Of a DNA stretch of 64,000 nt, positions 9,349 through 17,784 are shown one piece after another (the first letter of the stretch is position 1; every line of letters begins with the position of its first letter). The position numbers and the translations under genes are program-made. Below the pieces are notes generated by a model. It was not told where the DNA came from. It saw only the letters and a list, made by a program, of their open reading frames with translations, and made no database searches. Source of the DNA: Croceimicrobium sp965228705 (GTDB lineage: Bacteria > Bacteroidota > Bacteroidia > Flavobacteriales > Schleiferiaceae). The stretch is taken from NCBI RefSeq assembly GCF_965228705.1, contig NZ_OZ245832.1, positions 3,410,001 to 3,474,000 on the forward strand, in the 5' to 3' direction.

Positions 9349-10002
9349 ATGCAAAGGAACGTGTACTTAGTGGCCGTGTTGATGCTTAGTCTTCTATTAA
9401 CGCAATGCGGTAAAAATGAAACTTGGCAGGGGAAATCAAACCGAGGAATTGAAATCAAACAGAGTGACTTTTTCAATTCCATGAAAAATGGAGCATTTAA
9501 GGAATACCTGGTAATTACCGATGGAAGTTGTGGATTAGAGACGGGGATTGGTGCCAATCCTGATTATTTTTTCAGTGCTTGTGAATCCGGTGAATTGCGG
9601 ATGTTCGTTTTGGGTGATCAAGAACAGGAAATTGCCAATGCCACCCAGGTATTAAATTGGTTGACGGAGGAGTATGGTACCTATGCGAAAGAACTCGCTT
9701 ACTATTTAGAAGCAGAGTATGCGATAACGGAATTCAAATTGGTTCAAATGAATATAGCCACCAGTGCAGGTTTTTTTGGAGTGATATTCAATGTTGAGTC
9801 TGCGGATGGAGCTTCCATTTCGGCACTTATTTCCAATGGAGAAGAGGGGATTCGCAGCGTTGTGGATTGCTTTGGTGCTTGCAGTGATGAAACTAAAGAT
9901 TGTAAAGAACGCTGGGTACTGGCAACGCCCCCGTATGCTGAATGTAGCTGCCAAGGCGATGATTGCCGTATGAGCGTTTGGCCAATGATAGGCGAAGAAT
10001 AG
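9349..10002 (+). CDS. Lipoprotein of unknown function
   Basis: A 217-residue protein. The signal sequence ends in a lipobox (LLLTQC, Cys 20), so it should be a lipoprotein. The mature part has no domain that I recognise. Four further cysteines cluster near the C-terminus in FGACSDETKDCKERW and AECSCQGDDC, which suggests disulphides or a metal-binding tail. It stands alone, with a 488-base region before it and a hairpin terminator after it. Confidence 0.65.
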   Translation: MQRNVYLVAVLMLSLLLTQCGKNETWQGKSNRGIEIKQSDFFNSMKNGAFKEYLVITDGSCGLETGIGANPDYFFSACESGELRMFVLGDQEQEIANATQVLNWLTEEYGTYAKELAYYLEAEYAITEFKLVQMNIATSAGFFGVIFNVESADGASISALISNGEEGIRSVVDCFGACSDETKDCKERWVLATPPYAECSCQGDDCRMSVWPMIGEE

Positions 10003-10056
10003 AGCCTTTGCTCTGGAGAATAAATAAGAGGGAAGGGTAGCATGAGCCCTTTTTAT

Positions 10057-10111
10057 AGCCGTCGGATAAAAGTGTACAGCAACTATACTTTATTCGACGG
10101 CTTATTTGTTT
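10057..10111 (+). terminator. Likely factor-independent terminator
   Basis: Arms at 10057-10070 and 10089-10102 pair over 14 positions with one G-T wobble, with an 18-base loop. A short T-rich tail follows (tatttgtttt). It would end transcription from the lipoprotein gene at 9349 before the esterase gene. Confidence 0.6.
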
Positions 10112-10171
10112 TAAGATGCGCGATTATTTTTCATTACTCTGCTTCTTACCTTAGCGGAAACGACCATTAGT

Positions 10172-10861
10172 ATGCGAAGTATTTACTTACTGGGCTTGGT
10201 ATTGTGGGCCTGTGCGAATGGCAGTGCGCCGGATGCTTCTCAACCCGAACCCAGGCCATCTTATTCCTATTTGGCATTAGGCGACTCCTATACTATTGGC
10301 ACGGCTATAGGCAAGGATAGCTCTTATGCCGCTTTATTGGTTGACTCTTTGGAGGAGTCAAATTCCAATACCAGACTAAACTATCAGGTAGTGGCTAAAA
10401 ATGGTTGGACCAGTCAGGATCTTTTACAAGCTATGGCTAAGGCCGATTTTGATCCGAGCTACGATCTGGTAAGTGTGTTGATTGGTGTTAATAATCAGTA
10501 TCAGGGTAGAAGTGTGGAGGAGTATAAATCGGAGTTTCTACTCATCATTGATCAAGCAAAAGAATTAGCTAAAAACGGGTATGCTTCCATATTGGTGATT
10601 AGCATTCCGGATTGGGGGCAAAGTCCCGCTGGAAGTGGTAATCGCTCTCAAATATCGACTGAAATTGATGCTTTTAATCAGTTGCAAAAGAACCTTTGCG
10701 ATAGTCTTGCAATTCGCTTTATTGATATAACCGAACTAAGTCGAAAGGATCCAAATACAGGACCCTGGATAGCTAATGACGGTTTGCATTTTTCCAAGGC
10801 CATGCATCAATTATGGATGCGCAAAATATATCCGGATTGGTATGCCATTTTACAGGATTAG
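10172..10861 (+). CDS. SGNH/GDSL-type hydrolase lipoprotein
   Basis: A 229-residue esterase-like protein. The lipobox LVLWAC puts the lipid anchor on Cys 14. SGNH blocks are visible: block I ALGDSYTIG with the nucleophile Ser 39, block II NGWTSQDL with Gly 78, block III IGVNNQYQ with Asn 107/108, and block V NDGLHFS with Asp 203 and His 206. It resembles TesA-like lysophospholipase/acyl esterases. Substrate is not predictable; the neighbouring PagL-like gene, which overlaps its end by 20 bases, suggests membrane-lipid or acyl-group turnover in the envelope. Confidence 0.85.
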   Translation: MRSIYLLGLVLWACANGSAPDASQPEPRPSYSYLALGDSYTIGTAIGKDSSYAALLVDSLEESNSNTRLNYQVVAKNGWTSQDLLQAMAKADFDPSYDLVSVLIGVNNQYQGRSVEEYKSEFLLIIDQAKELAKNGYASILVISIPDWGQSPAGSGNRSQISTEIDAFNQLQKNLCDSLAIRFIDITELSRKDPNTGPWIANDGLHFSKAMHQLWMRKIYPDWYAILQD

Positions 10862-11945
10862 CATTTTACTTATAGGCCTTGGTTTTTCATTCTCGCAAAC
10901 TTTAAAGGCGCAAAGTCCTATTTCTTATCAGGCTGAAGCCGAGTATGGTTTTTTGTTTTTGCATAGTCAGGATGTGGCTCCCATTGGCCAATCGTATCCA
11001 TCCGCATTTGGTTTAAGTGTTCAGCGTTGGCTCTTATCTGAAAAGCATTGGGAAAATTGTTTTTGTTATCCAAGGCTGGGTTTAAGTGCTGCTATTCATA
11101 ATTATGATAATCCAGAAGTTTTGGGTTTTGGCGTACCGGTGTATGGCTTTTTGGAGCCATGGTATAAGATTGGTGGATCCTGGTATTTTAATCTCAGAGC
11201 TTCGGTGGGATTGATTTACCTGAGTCGACCTTATGATGTGCTAGAGAATCCCCTAAATTACAGTTACTCTCTGCCCTTAAGTGCTTATTTGGTATTGGGC
11301 TTGGGAACGGCCTATCAGTTTAATGATCATTGGCGAATGTCACTTCAAGCACGTTACAATCATTCCAGTAATGGGGGCGTAAAGGAGCCTAATAAGGGCT
11401 TAAATTACCCTAGCCTGGCTTTGGGTCTTGACTATAGTTTGGAGGCGATACATCTTCAGGCGAAAGCCAAGCAAGCCTTTGAGCCTGAAAAGCGTAAAAA
11501 GCTGTTGAGCTTACATGGGATTTTAGCCGCCAAGGCAGGTGGTATGGTAGGTGAAGGCGTGGATGAGCGAGAGGTGACTTATTTGGTTTCGGGAGCAGCC
11601 TTGCGGTATTCCCATCAATTTGCCAGAACCTCCGCCTTTATTTTAGAAACCGAATGGATCAGCAATCTGGCTTATCGAAGGCAAATAGAGCGACAGGGTG
11701 GTGAGCAAAGTCATCAGCAATGGGGAATAGAGTTGGGCCATGAATTCATACTGGGGAAATTCACCTTTAGTCAGGCTGCCGGCTTTTACTTGTTTAAGGA
11801 ATACGGTGCTTCTGCGCCCTGGTATCAGCGTTATACCTTGCTCTATCGCCCATTACCAGGCTTGGCCCTGGGGCCAGGTTTGAAAGCGCATGCGAATGTG
11901 GCGGAATTTCTGGATTTCAGAATTGTTTATGAGCTAAGGCTGTGA
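10842..11945 (+). CDS. Acyloxyacyl hydrolase / PagL-like lipid A 3-O-deacylase
   Basis: A 367-residue outer-membrane protein. I chose the ATG at 10842 because it opens a good signal peptide (MPFYRISILLIGLGFSFSQTLKA-QS); earlier starts have no signal. In the middle, RYNHSSNGGVKEPNKGLNYP matches the active-site strand of PagL-type deacylases, where a His and a Ser in H-x-S-N plus a downstream Glu are catalytic. The C-terminal 150 residues look like a second barrel-like region, making the protein longer than PagL itself. Expected role: removal of an acyl chain from lipid A at the outer membrane. It overlaps the esterase gene by 20 bases, suggesting coupled translation. Confidence 0.72.
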   Translation: MPFYRISILLIGLGFSFSQTLKAQSPISYQAEAEYGFLFLHSQDVAPIGQSYPSAFGLSVQRWLLSEKHWENCFCYPRLGLSAAIHNYDNPEVLGFGVPVYGFLEPWYKIGGSWYFNLRASVGLIYLSRPYDVLENPLNYSYSLPLSAYLVLGLGTAYQFNDHWRMSLQARYNHSSNGGVKEPNKGLNYPSLALGLDYSLEAIHLQAKAKQAFEPEKRKKLLSLHGILAAKAGGMVGEGVDEREVTYLVSGAALRYSHQFARTSAFILETEWISNLAYRRQIERQGGEQSHQQWGIELGHEFILGKFTFSQAAGFYLFKEYGASAPWYQRYTLLYRPLPGLALGPGLKAHANVAEFLDFRIVYELRL

Positions 11946-11958
11946 GCGTTTCATTCCG

Positions 11959-11966
11959 TAATTTTG
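11959..11966 (+). promoter_or_regulatory. -7 element (TAnnTTTG) upstream of the OmpH-like gene
   Basis: TAATTTTG matches the -7 consensus and lies 17 bases before the ATG at 11984. No good -33 TTG is visible at the usual distance. It supports 11984, not the GTG at 11942, as the start of the gene. Confidence 0.4.
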
Positions 11967-11983
11967 CGGAAAATTATTTATCC

Positions 11984-12586
11984 ATGAAGAATCGGGCTTT
12001 TCGTTTAAGTCTTTTGGCCATTGCCAGTGCAAGTATCATTAGTGTAAGTTGTAACCAGGCGCAATCTGCCTCTACACCTGCTAGTCAGCCTAAAGCGGAT
12101 GGCTCTGGTTTATCCATGGCTTATGTGCACAGTGATTCTCTATTAGCGAAGTACGAATTACATCAGATGTACAAAGGTCAGTTAGAAGAGAAGGCCAAAG
12201 AGATTGAAAGCGAATTGCAGCGTCGCAGCGCCCTATTTCAGGAGAATGTGGCCAACTTTGAGAAGAGTGCCGGATCTATGTCTCAAGCTCAAATTCAACA
12301 AGAGCAAATGGAATTGCAGCAATTGCAGCAAAATTTGATGCGTTACCGTGATGAACGTACTCAGGAATTAGCCGATGAGGAGCAAGAGCTTAATGAGCTT
12401 ATCATGGCAGATATGGATAGCATCCTGAAGATTATCCAGGAGCGCGAAGGTTATGACTTTATTTTCAGTTATGGACCTGCTTCTGAGCTATTGCTAGCCA
12501 ACCCTGCCTACGATATTACCGATATAGTAGTAAAGGATCTTAATGAAGCTTATCAAAAAAATAAAGCCACTAAGAAGGAGGACTAA
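11984..12586 (+). CDS. OmpH/Skp-family periplasmic chaperone-like lipoprotein
   Basis: A 200-residue protein. The signal peptide ends in ISVSC (Cys 23), a plausible lipobox. Residues about 45-150 show the Skp/OmpH pattern: a short strand (MAYVHSDSLLAKY), a long charged coiled coil rich in Gln and Glu (EEKAKEIESELQRRS to QEQMELQQLQQNL), and the return strand GYDFIFSYG. Skp-type chaperones bind unfolded outer-membrane proteins. A GTG at 11942 would extend the N-terminus through the promoter-like box and is rejected. Confidence 0.85.
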   Translation: MKNRAFRLSLLAIASASIISVSCNQAQSASTPASQPKADGSGLSMAYVHSDSLLAKYELHQMYKGQLEEKAKEIESELQRRSALFQENVANFEKSAGSMSQAQIQQEQMELQQLQQNLMRYRDERTQELADEEQELNELIMADMDSILKIIQEREGYDFIFSYGPASELLLANPAYDITDIVVKDLNEAYQKNKATKKED

Positions 12587-12986
12587 TTCTCTTCTTAGTT
12601 GGGCTTTGGCCCTGCTAGTTTTGAGCTTGGTTGCCTGTGAATCAGACGACCCAAGTGAAAATCCTGTGGCTATTCGTGATAAGTACCTGGGGCAGTGGAA
12701 TGTTACCGAAAACACCGGTATCAACCACCCCCAATTTTACCAGGTAAATATTGTGGCCGGTGATGCCGATGATGAGATTGTGATCGAAGGACTTTACAAT
12801 GAGGTGAACTCCAAGGTGGCAGCCTTAGTTTCGGGCACCCAGCTAAGTATTCCTAATCAAAACTCAGCGGGAATAAGCTATGTGGGCAGCGGAACAGCGA
12901 ATGCTGATTATTCCCAAATAGCCTTAAGCTTCACGGCCAATGATGGCAGTGGTCCCGATCAGATTGAGGCGGTTTTGGTGCCCTAG
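12543..12986 (+). CDS. Small lipoprotein, lipocalin-like
   Basis: A 147-residue protein overlapping the end of the chaperone gene by 44 bases. A basic N-terminal stretch (KLIKKIKPLRRR) precedes a hydrophobic segment and a lipobox LSLVAC (Cys 32). The mature part begins DKYLGQWNVTEN and alternates like the small beta-barrel lipoproteins of Bacteroidota with a lipocalin-like fold (YLGQW is common at their first strand). Function unknown. The long overlap could mean that a later start is used, but no better start codon keeps the full signal peptide. Confidence 0.6.
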   Translation: MKLIKKIKPLRRRTNSLLSWALALLVLSLVACESDDPSENPVAIRDKYLGQWNVTENTGINHPQFYQVNIVAGDADDEIVIEGLYNEVNSKVAALVSGTQLSIPNQNSAGISYVGSGTANADYSQIALSFTANDGSGPDQIEAVLVP

Positions 12987-13726
12987 AAACGGATGCGAAC
13001 TCCGGTGTTTAATCCGAAGTTGAGCAAGGTCTCGCGAGGCCAGCTATAACCATCAGGATCTACAATATCATTTAAAAGATAGCGCACAGAACCACGGGCA
13101 AAAATTCCGAATTCACTGCTTACCCAATAGGTACCTCCTAAGGCAATACCCACCGACCAATTCAATTTGCTAAGGTCATTATTCAAATTGAAGGTTGAAT
13201 CTGCCGGTGCATCCGGATTGCCATTATAGCTGATTCTGCCATTGTATTGATCCAGGAAATTCATCTCCACCATCGGTACTACCTCCAGGCTGAAAACATC
13301 CGAAATACGAGTAGTGAAATTCACTTTGATAGGAATGGAAAACATCGTGATATCCACTTCATTATCGGCCAGGAAACTGGGGTTTAAAGTGTCGAGCACT
13401 ACATCTTGCCAGGTGTAACCACCATGAGCTCTCACGATACCAATTCCCAAATGAAAGGACGGACCAATCTCATAAAAGAGGTCCAGGCCATAATCCAGTT
13501 TAAAGGATCCCGTGGCTTTAAACTCTTCAGAATAGGTGTTGAACAAACTGTTAGAGGCATCACTATTAATGAGCCGCATATCGGTATAATAGGGATTGAG
13601 GTTCAAAGCCAGGTTGAAGCGCGATTTATTTACATCCGAATCGGTGTAATAGTGAATGTCATCATCTACTTGTCCCATCAGGCTTAAGCCGATGAATACG
13701 AATCCCAGAGTGAAGAGTTTACGCAT
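12983..13726 (-). CDS. Outer-membrane beta-barrel protein
   Basis: A 247-residue protein with a signal peptide (MRKLFTLGFVFIGLSLMG-QV). The remainder alternates polar and hydrophobic residues with strand pairs such as FKLDYGLDLFYEIGPSFHLGIGI, and it ends NFGLNTGVRIRF, with the terminal Phe typical of proteins folded by BamA. No specific family is recognised. It overlaps alaS by eight bases on the same strand and may be co-transcribed with it. Confidence 0.72.
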   Translation of the reverse strand: MRKLFTLGFVFIGLSLMGQVDDDIHYYTDSDVNKSRFNLALNLNPYYTDMRLINSDASNSLFNTYSEEFKATGSFKLDYGLDLFYEIGPSFHLGIGIVRAHGGYTWQDVVLDTLNPSFLADNEVDITMFSIPIKVNFTTRISDVFSLEVVPMVEMNFLDQYNGRISYNGNPDAPADSTFNLNNDLSKLNWSVGIALGGTYWVSSEFGIFARGSVRYLLNDIVDPDGYSWPRETLLNFGLNTGVRIRF

Positions 13727-16352
13727 CTTTTTGTAATAAGGTTTTAGCCTTTAACAAGGCTTGTTCTATTCCTTCCGGTTTGCTGCCGCCAGCCATGGCA
13801 AATCCAGCCTGGCCACCGCCACCGCCACCGATTTCAGCGGCCAATTCTTTAACGAGATTTCCTGCTTTCCAGTCTTTGGAAGCTAAAATCGCATCTCCCA
13901 AAGCTACAGCAATATTCGCTTTACCCTCGTTTTTGGATGCGATTACCGCGGCCAATTGAGGTTTGTCGGCCTTTAATTGGAAGAGGGCATCCTTAATACT
14001 TTTGGCATCAAGGCTGGTTTCCAGGATCAGGCGATCCACGCCATTGATACTTTCAATCGCTTGAGCCCAGGCTTTGCGTTCCTGTGCTGCTTGCGCTTGT
14101 TGGAAGGCTTCCACTTGCTTTTTAAGTTGAGCGTTTTCTTCCTTCAATTTTAGCAATCCGGCTAAAGGATCTTTAGGATTTTTAAGCTCCTGCTGAAGGC
14201 TGTTTAATAAGGCTGCCTTGTCATTTAAATATTGGCGTGCCGCATCTCCGGTGCAAGCTTCGATTCGGCGAATGCCAGCTGCCACGGCACCTTCGGAAGT
14301 GATGGTAAACAATCCAATTTCGCCACTGGCTTGGACGTGGATACCACCACAAAGTTCAACGCTCTCGCCAAATTTAATGGCACGAACGAGATCTCCGTAT
14401 TTTTCACCGAAGAGGGCCATGGCACCCATTTCTTTTGCTTCGTCCATGGGGATGCTGCGGTACTCCTCCAAGGGGAAGTTGGCCCGAATTCTTTGATTTA
14501 CCAATCTTTCAATCTCGGCCAATTGCTCATCTTCTACTTTGCTGAAATGGCTAAAGTCGAAACGCAAGTAATCCGGATTTACCAGTGAACCTTTTTGTTC
14601 TACATGCGTGCCCAAAACTTCGCGGAGTGCCTGATGAAGCAAGTGGGTTGCGGTATGATTAAGACTGGTGCTCTTTTGGCGTTTGCTATCGACCTGAGCT
14701 TTAAATTCGGACTGAGGATTTTCGGGCAACTTATCACAAAAGTGAATGATTAGCCCATGTTCTTTTTTAGTGTCGTAAATGCTGATTTCCTCATTATCAG
14801 AAATCAATTTTCCATGATCACCCACCTGACCACCACCTTCGGGATAGAAAGGAGTAAGGTTTAATACGATTTGGAAAGATTCTTTATTCTTGGCTTTTAC
14901 CTTACGGTAGCGGGTAATGCGCACTTTGGCTTCTAAATGGTCGTAGCCAATAAATTCCTCGCGATCATCTTCTTCAATCACCACCCAATCGCCGGTATCG
15001 ACTTTGGTGGCCGAACGTGCACGATCTTTTTGCTTTTGCATTTCCGATTCGTAAGAGGCAATGTCGAAACTCATGCCTTCTTCCTTCAAAATCAAAGCGG
15101 TAAGATCCGGTGGGAACCCAAAGGTGTCGTATAATTCAAATACCCGAGCGCCATCTACTGTTTTGCTCTGGCTTTCCTGACGGATTTGATCCAAGCGATT
15201 TAATCCCTGTTCCAAAGTGCGTAAGAAGCTTTGCTCTTCTTCCAGAATTACTTTTTCTACCAATTCCTTCTGATCGCGAATTTCAGGGAAGAACTCCGCC
15301 ATTTGCTGCGAAAGGATGGAAATTAATTTATGGATAAAGGCTTCTTTCAAATTCAGATAGGAGAAGCCATAGCGTATAGCGCGACGTAAAATGCGTCGGA
15401 TAACATAGCCGGCGCCATTGTTGGAAGGTAATTGCCCATCTGCAATAGCAAAGGCAACCGCCCGAACGTGGTCGGCAATTACACGCAGTGCGATATCACT
15501 TTTTTCGGCCTTACCATAGGCGATACCACTTAATTCACTTAAACGAGTAATTAAGGGTTGGAATACATCCGTATCGTAATTGGATTGCTTGCCTTGCAGG
15601 GCCATGCATAAACGCTCGAAGCCCATTCCGGTATCCACGTGTTTGGCGGGAAGCGCTTTTAAAGCCCCATCCGCCTGACGGTTGAATTCCATGAATACCA
15701 GGTTCCAGATTTCCACCACTTGGGGGTGATCTTGATTTACCAAACTGGCACCTTCCACTTTAGAACGCTCTTCATCTGAGCGTAAATCCATGTGAATTTC
15801 AGAGCAGGGACCACAAGGACCTGTAGCACCCATTTCCCAGAAATTATCTTTTTTATTGCCATTTAGAATGCGCTCCTCTGGAACGTAAGCTTTCCAGGCA
15901 TTGGCAGCGTCATCATCGCGCTCCAAATTCTCGGAGGTATCGCCTTCAAAAACAGTAACGTATAAACGTTCTTGGTCGAGACCATATACTTCAGTGAGCA
16001 GTTCCCAGGCCCAGGCAATTGCTTCGGTTTTAAAATAATCACCAAAACTCCAGTTACCGAGCATTTCAAACATGGTATGGTGGTAGGTGTCATGACCTAC
16101 TTCCTCCAAATCATTGTGCTTTCCGCTTACCCGCAAACATTTTTGGGTATCGGTAATACGTGAACTGCTGGGTTGACGGTTCCCTAAAAAGGCTTCTTTA
16201 AATTGATTCATCCCGGCATTGGTGAACATCAGGGTAGGATCCCCTTTAATTACCATTGGTGCCGAAGGAACGACTTCATGTCCCTTATTTTGGAAAAAGT
16301 CTAAAAATTGCTGGCGAATCTCCTTCGCTGTCCAGGACTTATCTTGAGCCAT
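13719..16352 (-). CDS. alaS: Alanyl-tRNA synthetase
   Basis: A full-length 877-residue class II synthetase that charges tRNA-Ala. The N-terminal catalytic core has AKEIRQQFLDFF, the motif 2 region and the GTGFERL-like segment MGFERL. The editing domain has the zinc ligands HTATH (H566, H570) and CGGIH (C668, H672), and the C-terminal domain contains the glycine run AAEIGGGGGGQAGFAMAGG. It is divergent from the M23 peptidase gene with about 100 bases between them. Confidence 0.98.
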   Translation of the reverse strand: MAQDKSWTAKEIRQQFLDFFQNKGHEVVPSAPMVIKGDPTLMFTNAGMNQFKEAFLGNRQPSSSRITDTQKCLRVSGKHNDLEEVGHDTYHHTMFEMLGNWSFGDYFKTEAIAWAWELLTEVYGLDQERLYVTVFEGDTSENLERDDDAANAWKAYVPEERILNGNKKDNFWEMGATGPCGPCSEIHMDLRSDEERSKVEGASLVNQDHPQVVEIWNLVFMEFNRQADGALKALPAKHVDTGMGFERLCMALQGKQSNYDTDVFQPLITRLSELSGIAYGKAEKSDIALRVIADHVRAVAFAIADGQLPSNNGAGYVIRRILRRAIRYGFSYLNLKEAFIHKLISILSQQMAEFFPEIRDQKELVEKVILEEEQSFLRTLEQGLNRLDQIRQESQSKTVDGARVFELYDTFGFPPDLTALILKEEGMSFDIASYESEMQKQKDRARSATKVDTGDWVVIEEDDREEFIGYDHLEAKVRITRYRKVKAKNKESFQIVLNLTPFYPEGGGQVGDHGKLISDNEEISIYDTKKEHGLIIHFCDKLPENPQSEFKAQVDSKRQKSTSLNHTATHLLHQALREVLGTHVEQKGSLVNPDYLRFDFSHFSKVEDEQLAEIERLVNQRIRANFPLEEYRSIPMDEAKEMGAMALFGEKYGDLVRAIKFGESVELCGGIHVQASGEIGLFTITSEGAVAAGIRRIEACTGDAARQYLNDKAALLNSLQQELKNPKDPLAGLLKLKEENAQLKKQVEAFQQAQAAQERKAWAQAIESINGVDRLILETSLDAKSIKDALFQLKADKPQLAAVIASKNEGKANIAVALGDAILASKDWKAGNLVKELAAEIGGGGGGQAGFAMAGGSKPEGIEQALLKAKTLLQKDA

Positions 16353-16458
16353 AGGAATTACACAAGATTGTGTTTATTATATTATTGCAACTTTGCATTG
16401 AGATAGAGCTTTGCAGTAACTTGCAATTCTTCTCAAATGATGGCCAAAATTAAGGAAT

Positions 16459-17430
16459 ATGGCGAAGGTCAAGTACTATTACGACCCTAAAACACTTTCG
16501 TACCGTAAAATTGAAAAGACGCCTGCTTATCGCTTGCGCCGCAGCCTCTTTTATCTTACCTCTATCCTTTTGACCAGTGTCCTGCTTTATATGGTCGCTG
16601 ATAGTTTTATCGATTCTCCTAAAGAGAAGCGTTTACGTCGGGAATTGGATAATATGAAGATTCAGTATACCATACTCAACGAGCGCTTCGATCAGGTTTC
16701 AGACGTATTAGACGATCTGCAAGAACGTGACGACAATATTTACCGTACCATTTTTGAAGCAGAGCCTATTCCTAATTCCGTTCGACAAGCGGGATTCGGC
16801 GGTGCCAATCGCTATAGGAAACTGGAAGGCTTTGAGAACTCGGAATTAATAAAATCTACAGCCAGTCGTTTGGATCGCATCACCAAACAGGTTTATGTGC
16901 AAAGCAAATCTTTCGATGAGATTGTAGAGTTGGCCAAGGATAAATCTGAATTTTTAGCCAGTATTCCGGCCATTCAACCGGTGGCCAACGAAGATTTAAA
17001 GCGGATGGCCTCAGGATATGGATGGCGTACCGACCCCTTCACGAAAACCCGGAAATTTCACCATGGTATGGACTTCTCCGCCGAGACTGGCACTCCGGTT
17101 TATGCTACTGGCGATGGGGAAGTAATCCGTGCGGATAGCAAATCCAGTGGTTTTGGACGCCATATCCGTATTGATCATGGCTATGGTTACATTACTATTT
17201 ATGCCCACTTAAATGATTACAATATTCGCGTAGGGCAAAAAGTGAAACGTGGCGATTTAATTGGTTTTGTTGGGAATACCGGACGTTCACGCGGACCACA
17301 CTTGCATTATGAAGTGCATTTAAATGGTGAGCGTTTAAATCCGGTGAACTTCTACTATGGCGAATTAACGGCCGAAGAATTCAGTCGCTTGATTGAAATG
17401 GCCAGTCAAACTAACCAATCCTTTGACTAA
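16459..17430 (+). CDS. M23-family metalloendopeptidase, membrane-anchored
   Basis: A 323-residue protein. It has a short cytoplasmic N-terminus, one transmembrane segment (about residues 30-47), a coiled coil (55-95), and a C-terminal LytM/M23 domain. The zinc ligands are intact: HHGMD (H201, D205) and HLH (H281, H283). It should cleave peptidoglycan cross-links in the periplasm, or act as a regulator of amidases. The order alaS / M23 / MerR is conserved in many Bacteroidota. Its stop shares a base with the next start (TAATG). Confidence 0.92.
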   Translation: MAKVKYYYDPKTLSYRKIEKTPAYRLRRSLFYLTSILLTSVLLYMVADSFIDSPKEKRLRRELDNMKIQYTILNERFDQVSDVLDDLQERDDNIYRTIFEAEPIPNSVRQAGFGGANRYRKLEGFENSELIKSTASRLDRITKQVYVQSKSFDEIVELAKDKSEFLASIPAIQPVANEDLKRMASGYGWRTDPFTKTRKFHHGMDFSAETGTPVYATGDGEVIRADSKSSGFGRHIRIDHGYGYITIYAHLNDYNIRVGQKVKRGDLIGFVGNTGRSRGPHLHYEVHLNGERLNPVNFYYGELTAEEFSRLIEMASQTNQSFD

Positions 17431-17780
17431 TGGACGAGGGTTTCGACGAAGAAAAGCGCTATTACAGCATTGGCGAAGTAGCCGCCTTATTTGAGGTGAA
17501 TACTTCCTTGATCCGCTTTTGGGAAAAGGAATTTGATATTCTTAAGCCTAAGAAAAATAAGAAGGGAAACCGCTTATTTACACCTCGGGATTTGCAAAAC
17601 CTCAAGGTAATTCATCATTTGGTGAAGGAGCGGGGTTTTACCCTGAAAGGCGCTAAAGCTAAGCTCAAGGAAAACCGAGAAGATACAGCCCGTATAGCGG
17701 AGGCGGTAGAAAAGCTGAAGATGATTAAACAGGCCTTAGGTGAAATCCGCCGGGACCTGGATACCGGTCCCGACGAATAA
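17430..17780 (+). CDS. MerR-family transcriptional regulator
   Basis: A 116-residue protein with an N-terminal winged-helix MerR domain: YYSIGEVAALFEVNTSLIRFWEKEF is the HTH followed by the wing NRLFTPRDLQNL. A helical tail follows (residues 70-110). It has no obvious effector-binding domain. Its start overlaps the stop of the M23 gene, so its expression is probably coupled to cell-wall metabolism. Target genes cannot be inferred. Confidence 0.9.
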   Translation: MDEGFDEEKRYYSIGEVAALFEVNTSLIRFWEKEFDILKPKKNKKGNRLFTPRDLQNLKVIHHLVKERGFTLKGAKAKLKENREDTARIAEAVEKLKMIKQALGEIRRDLDTGPDE

Positions 17781-17784
17781 TCAT

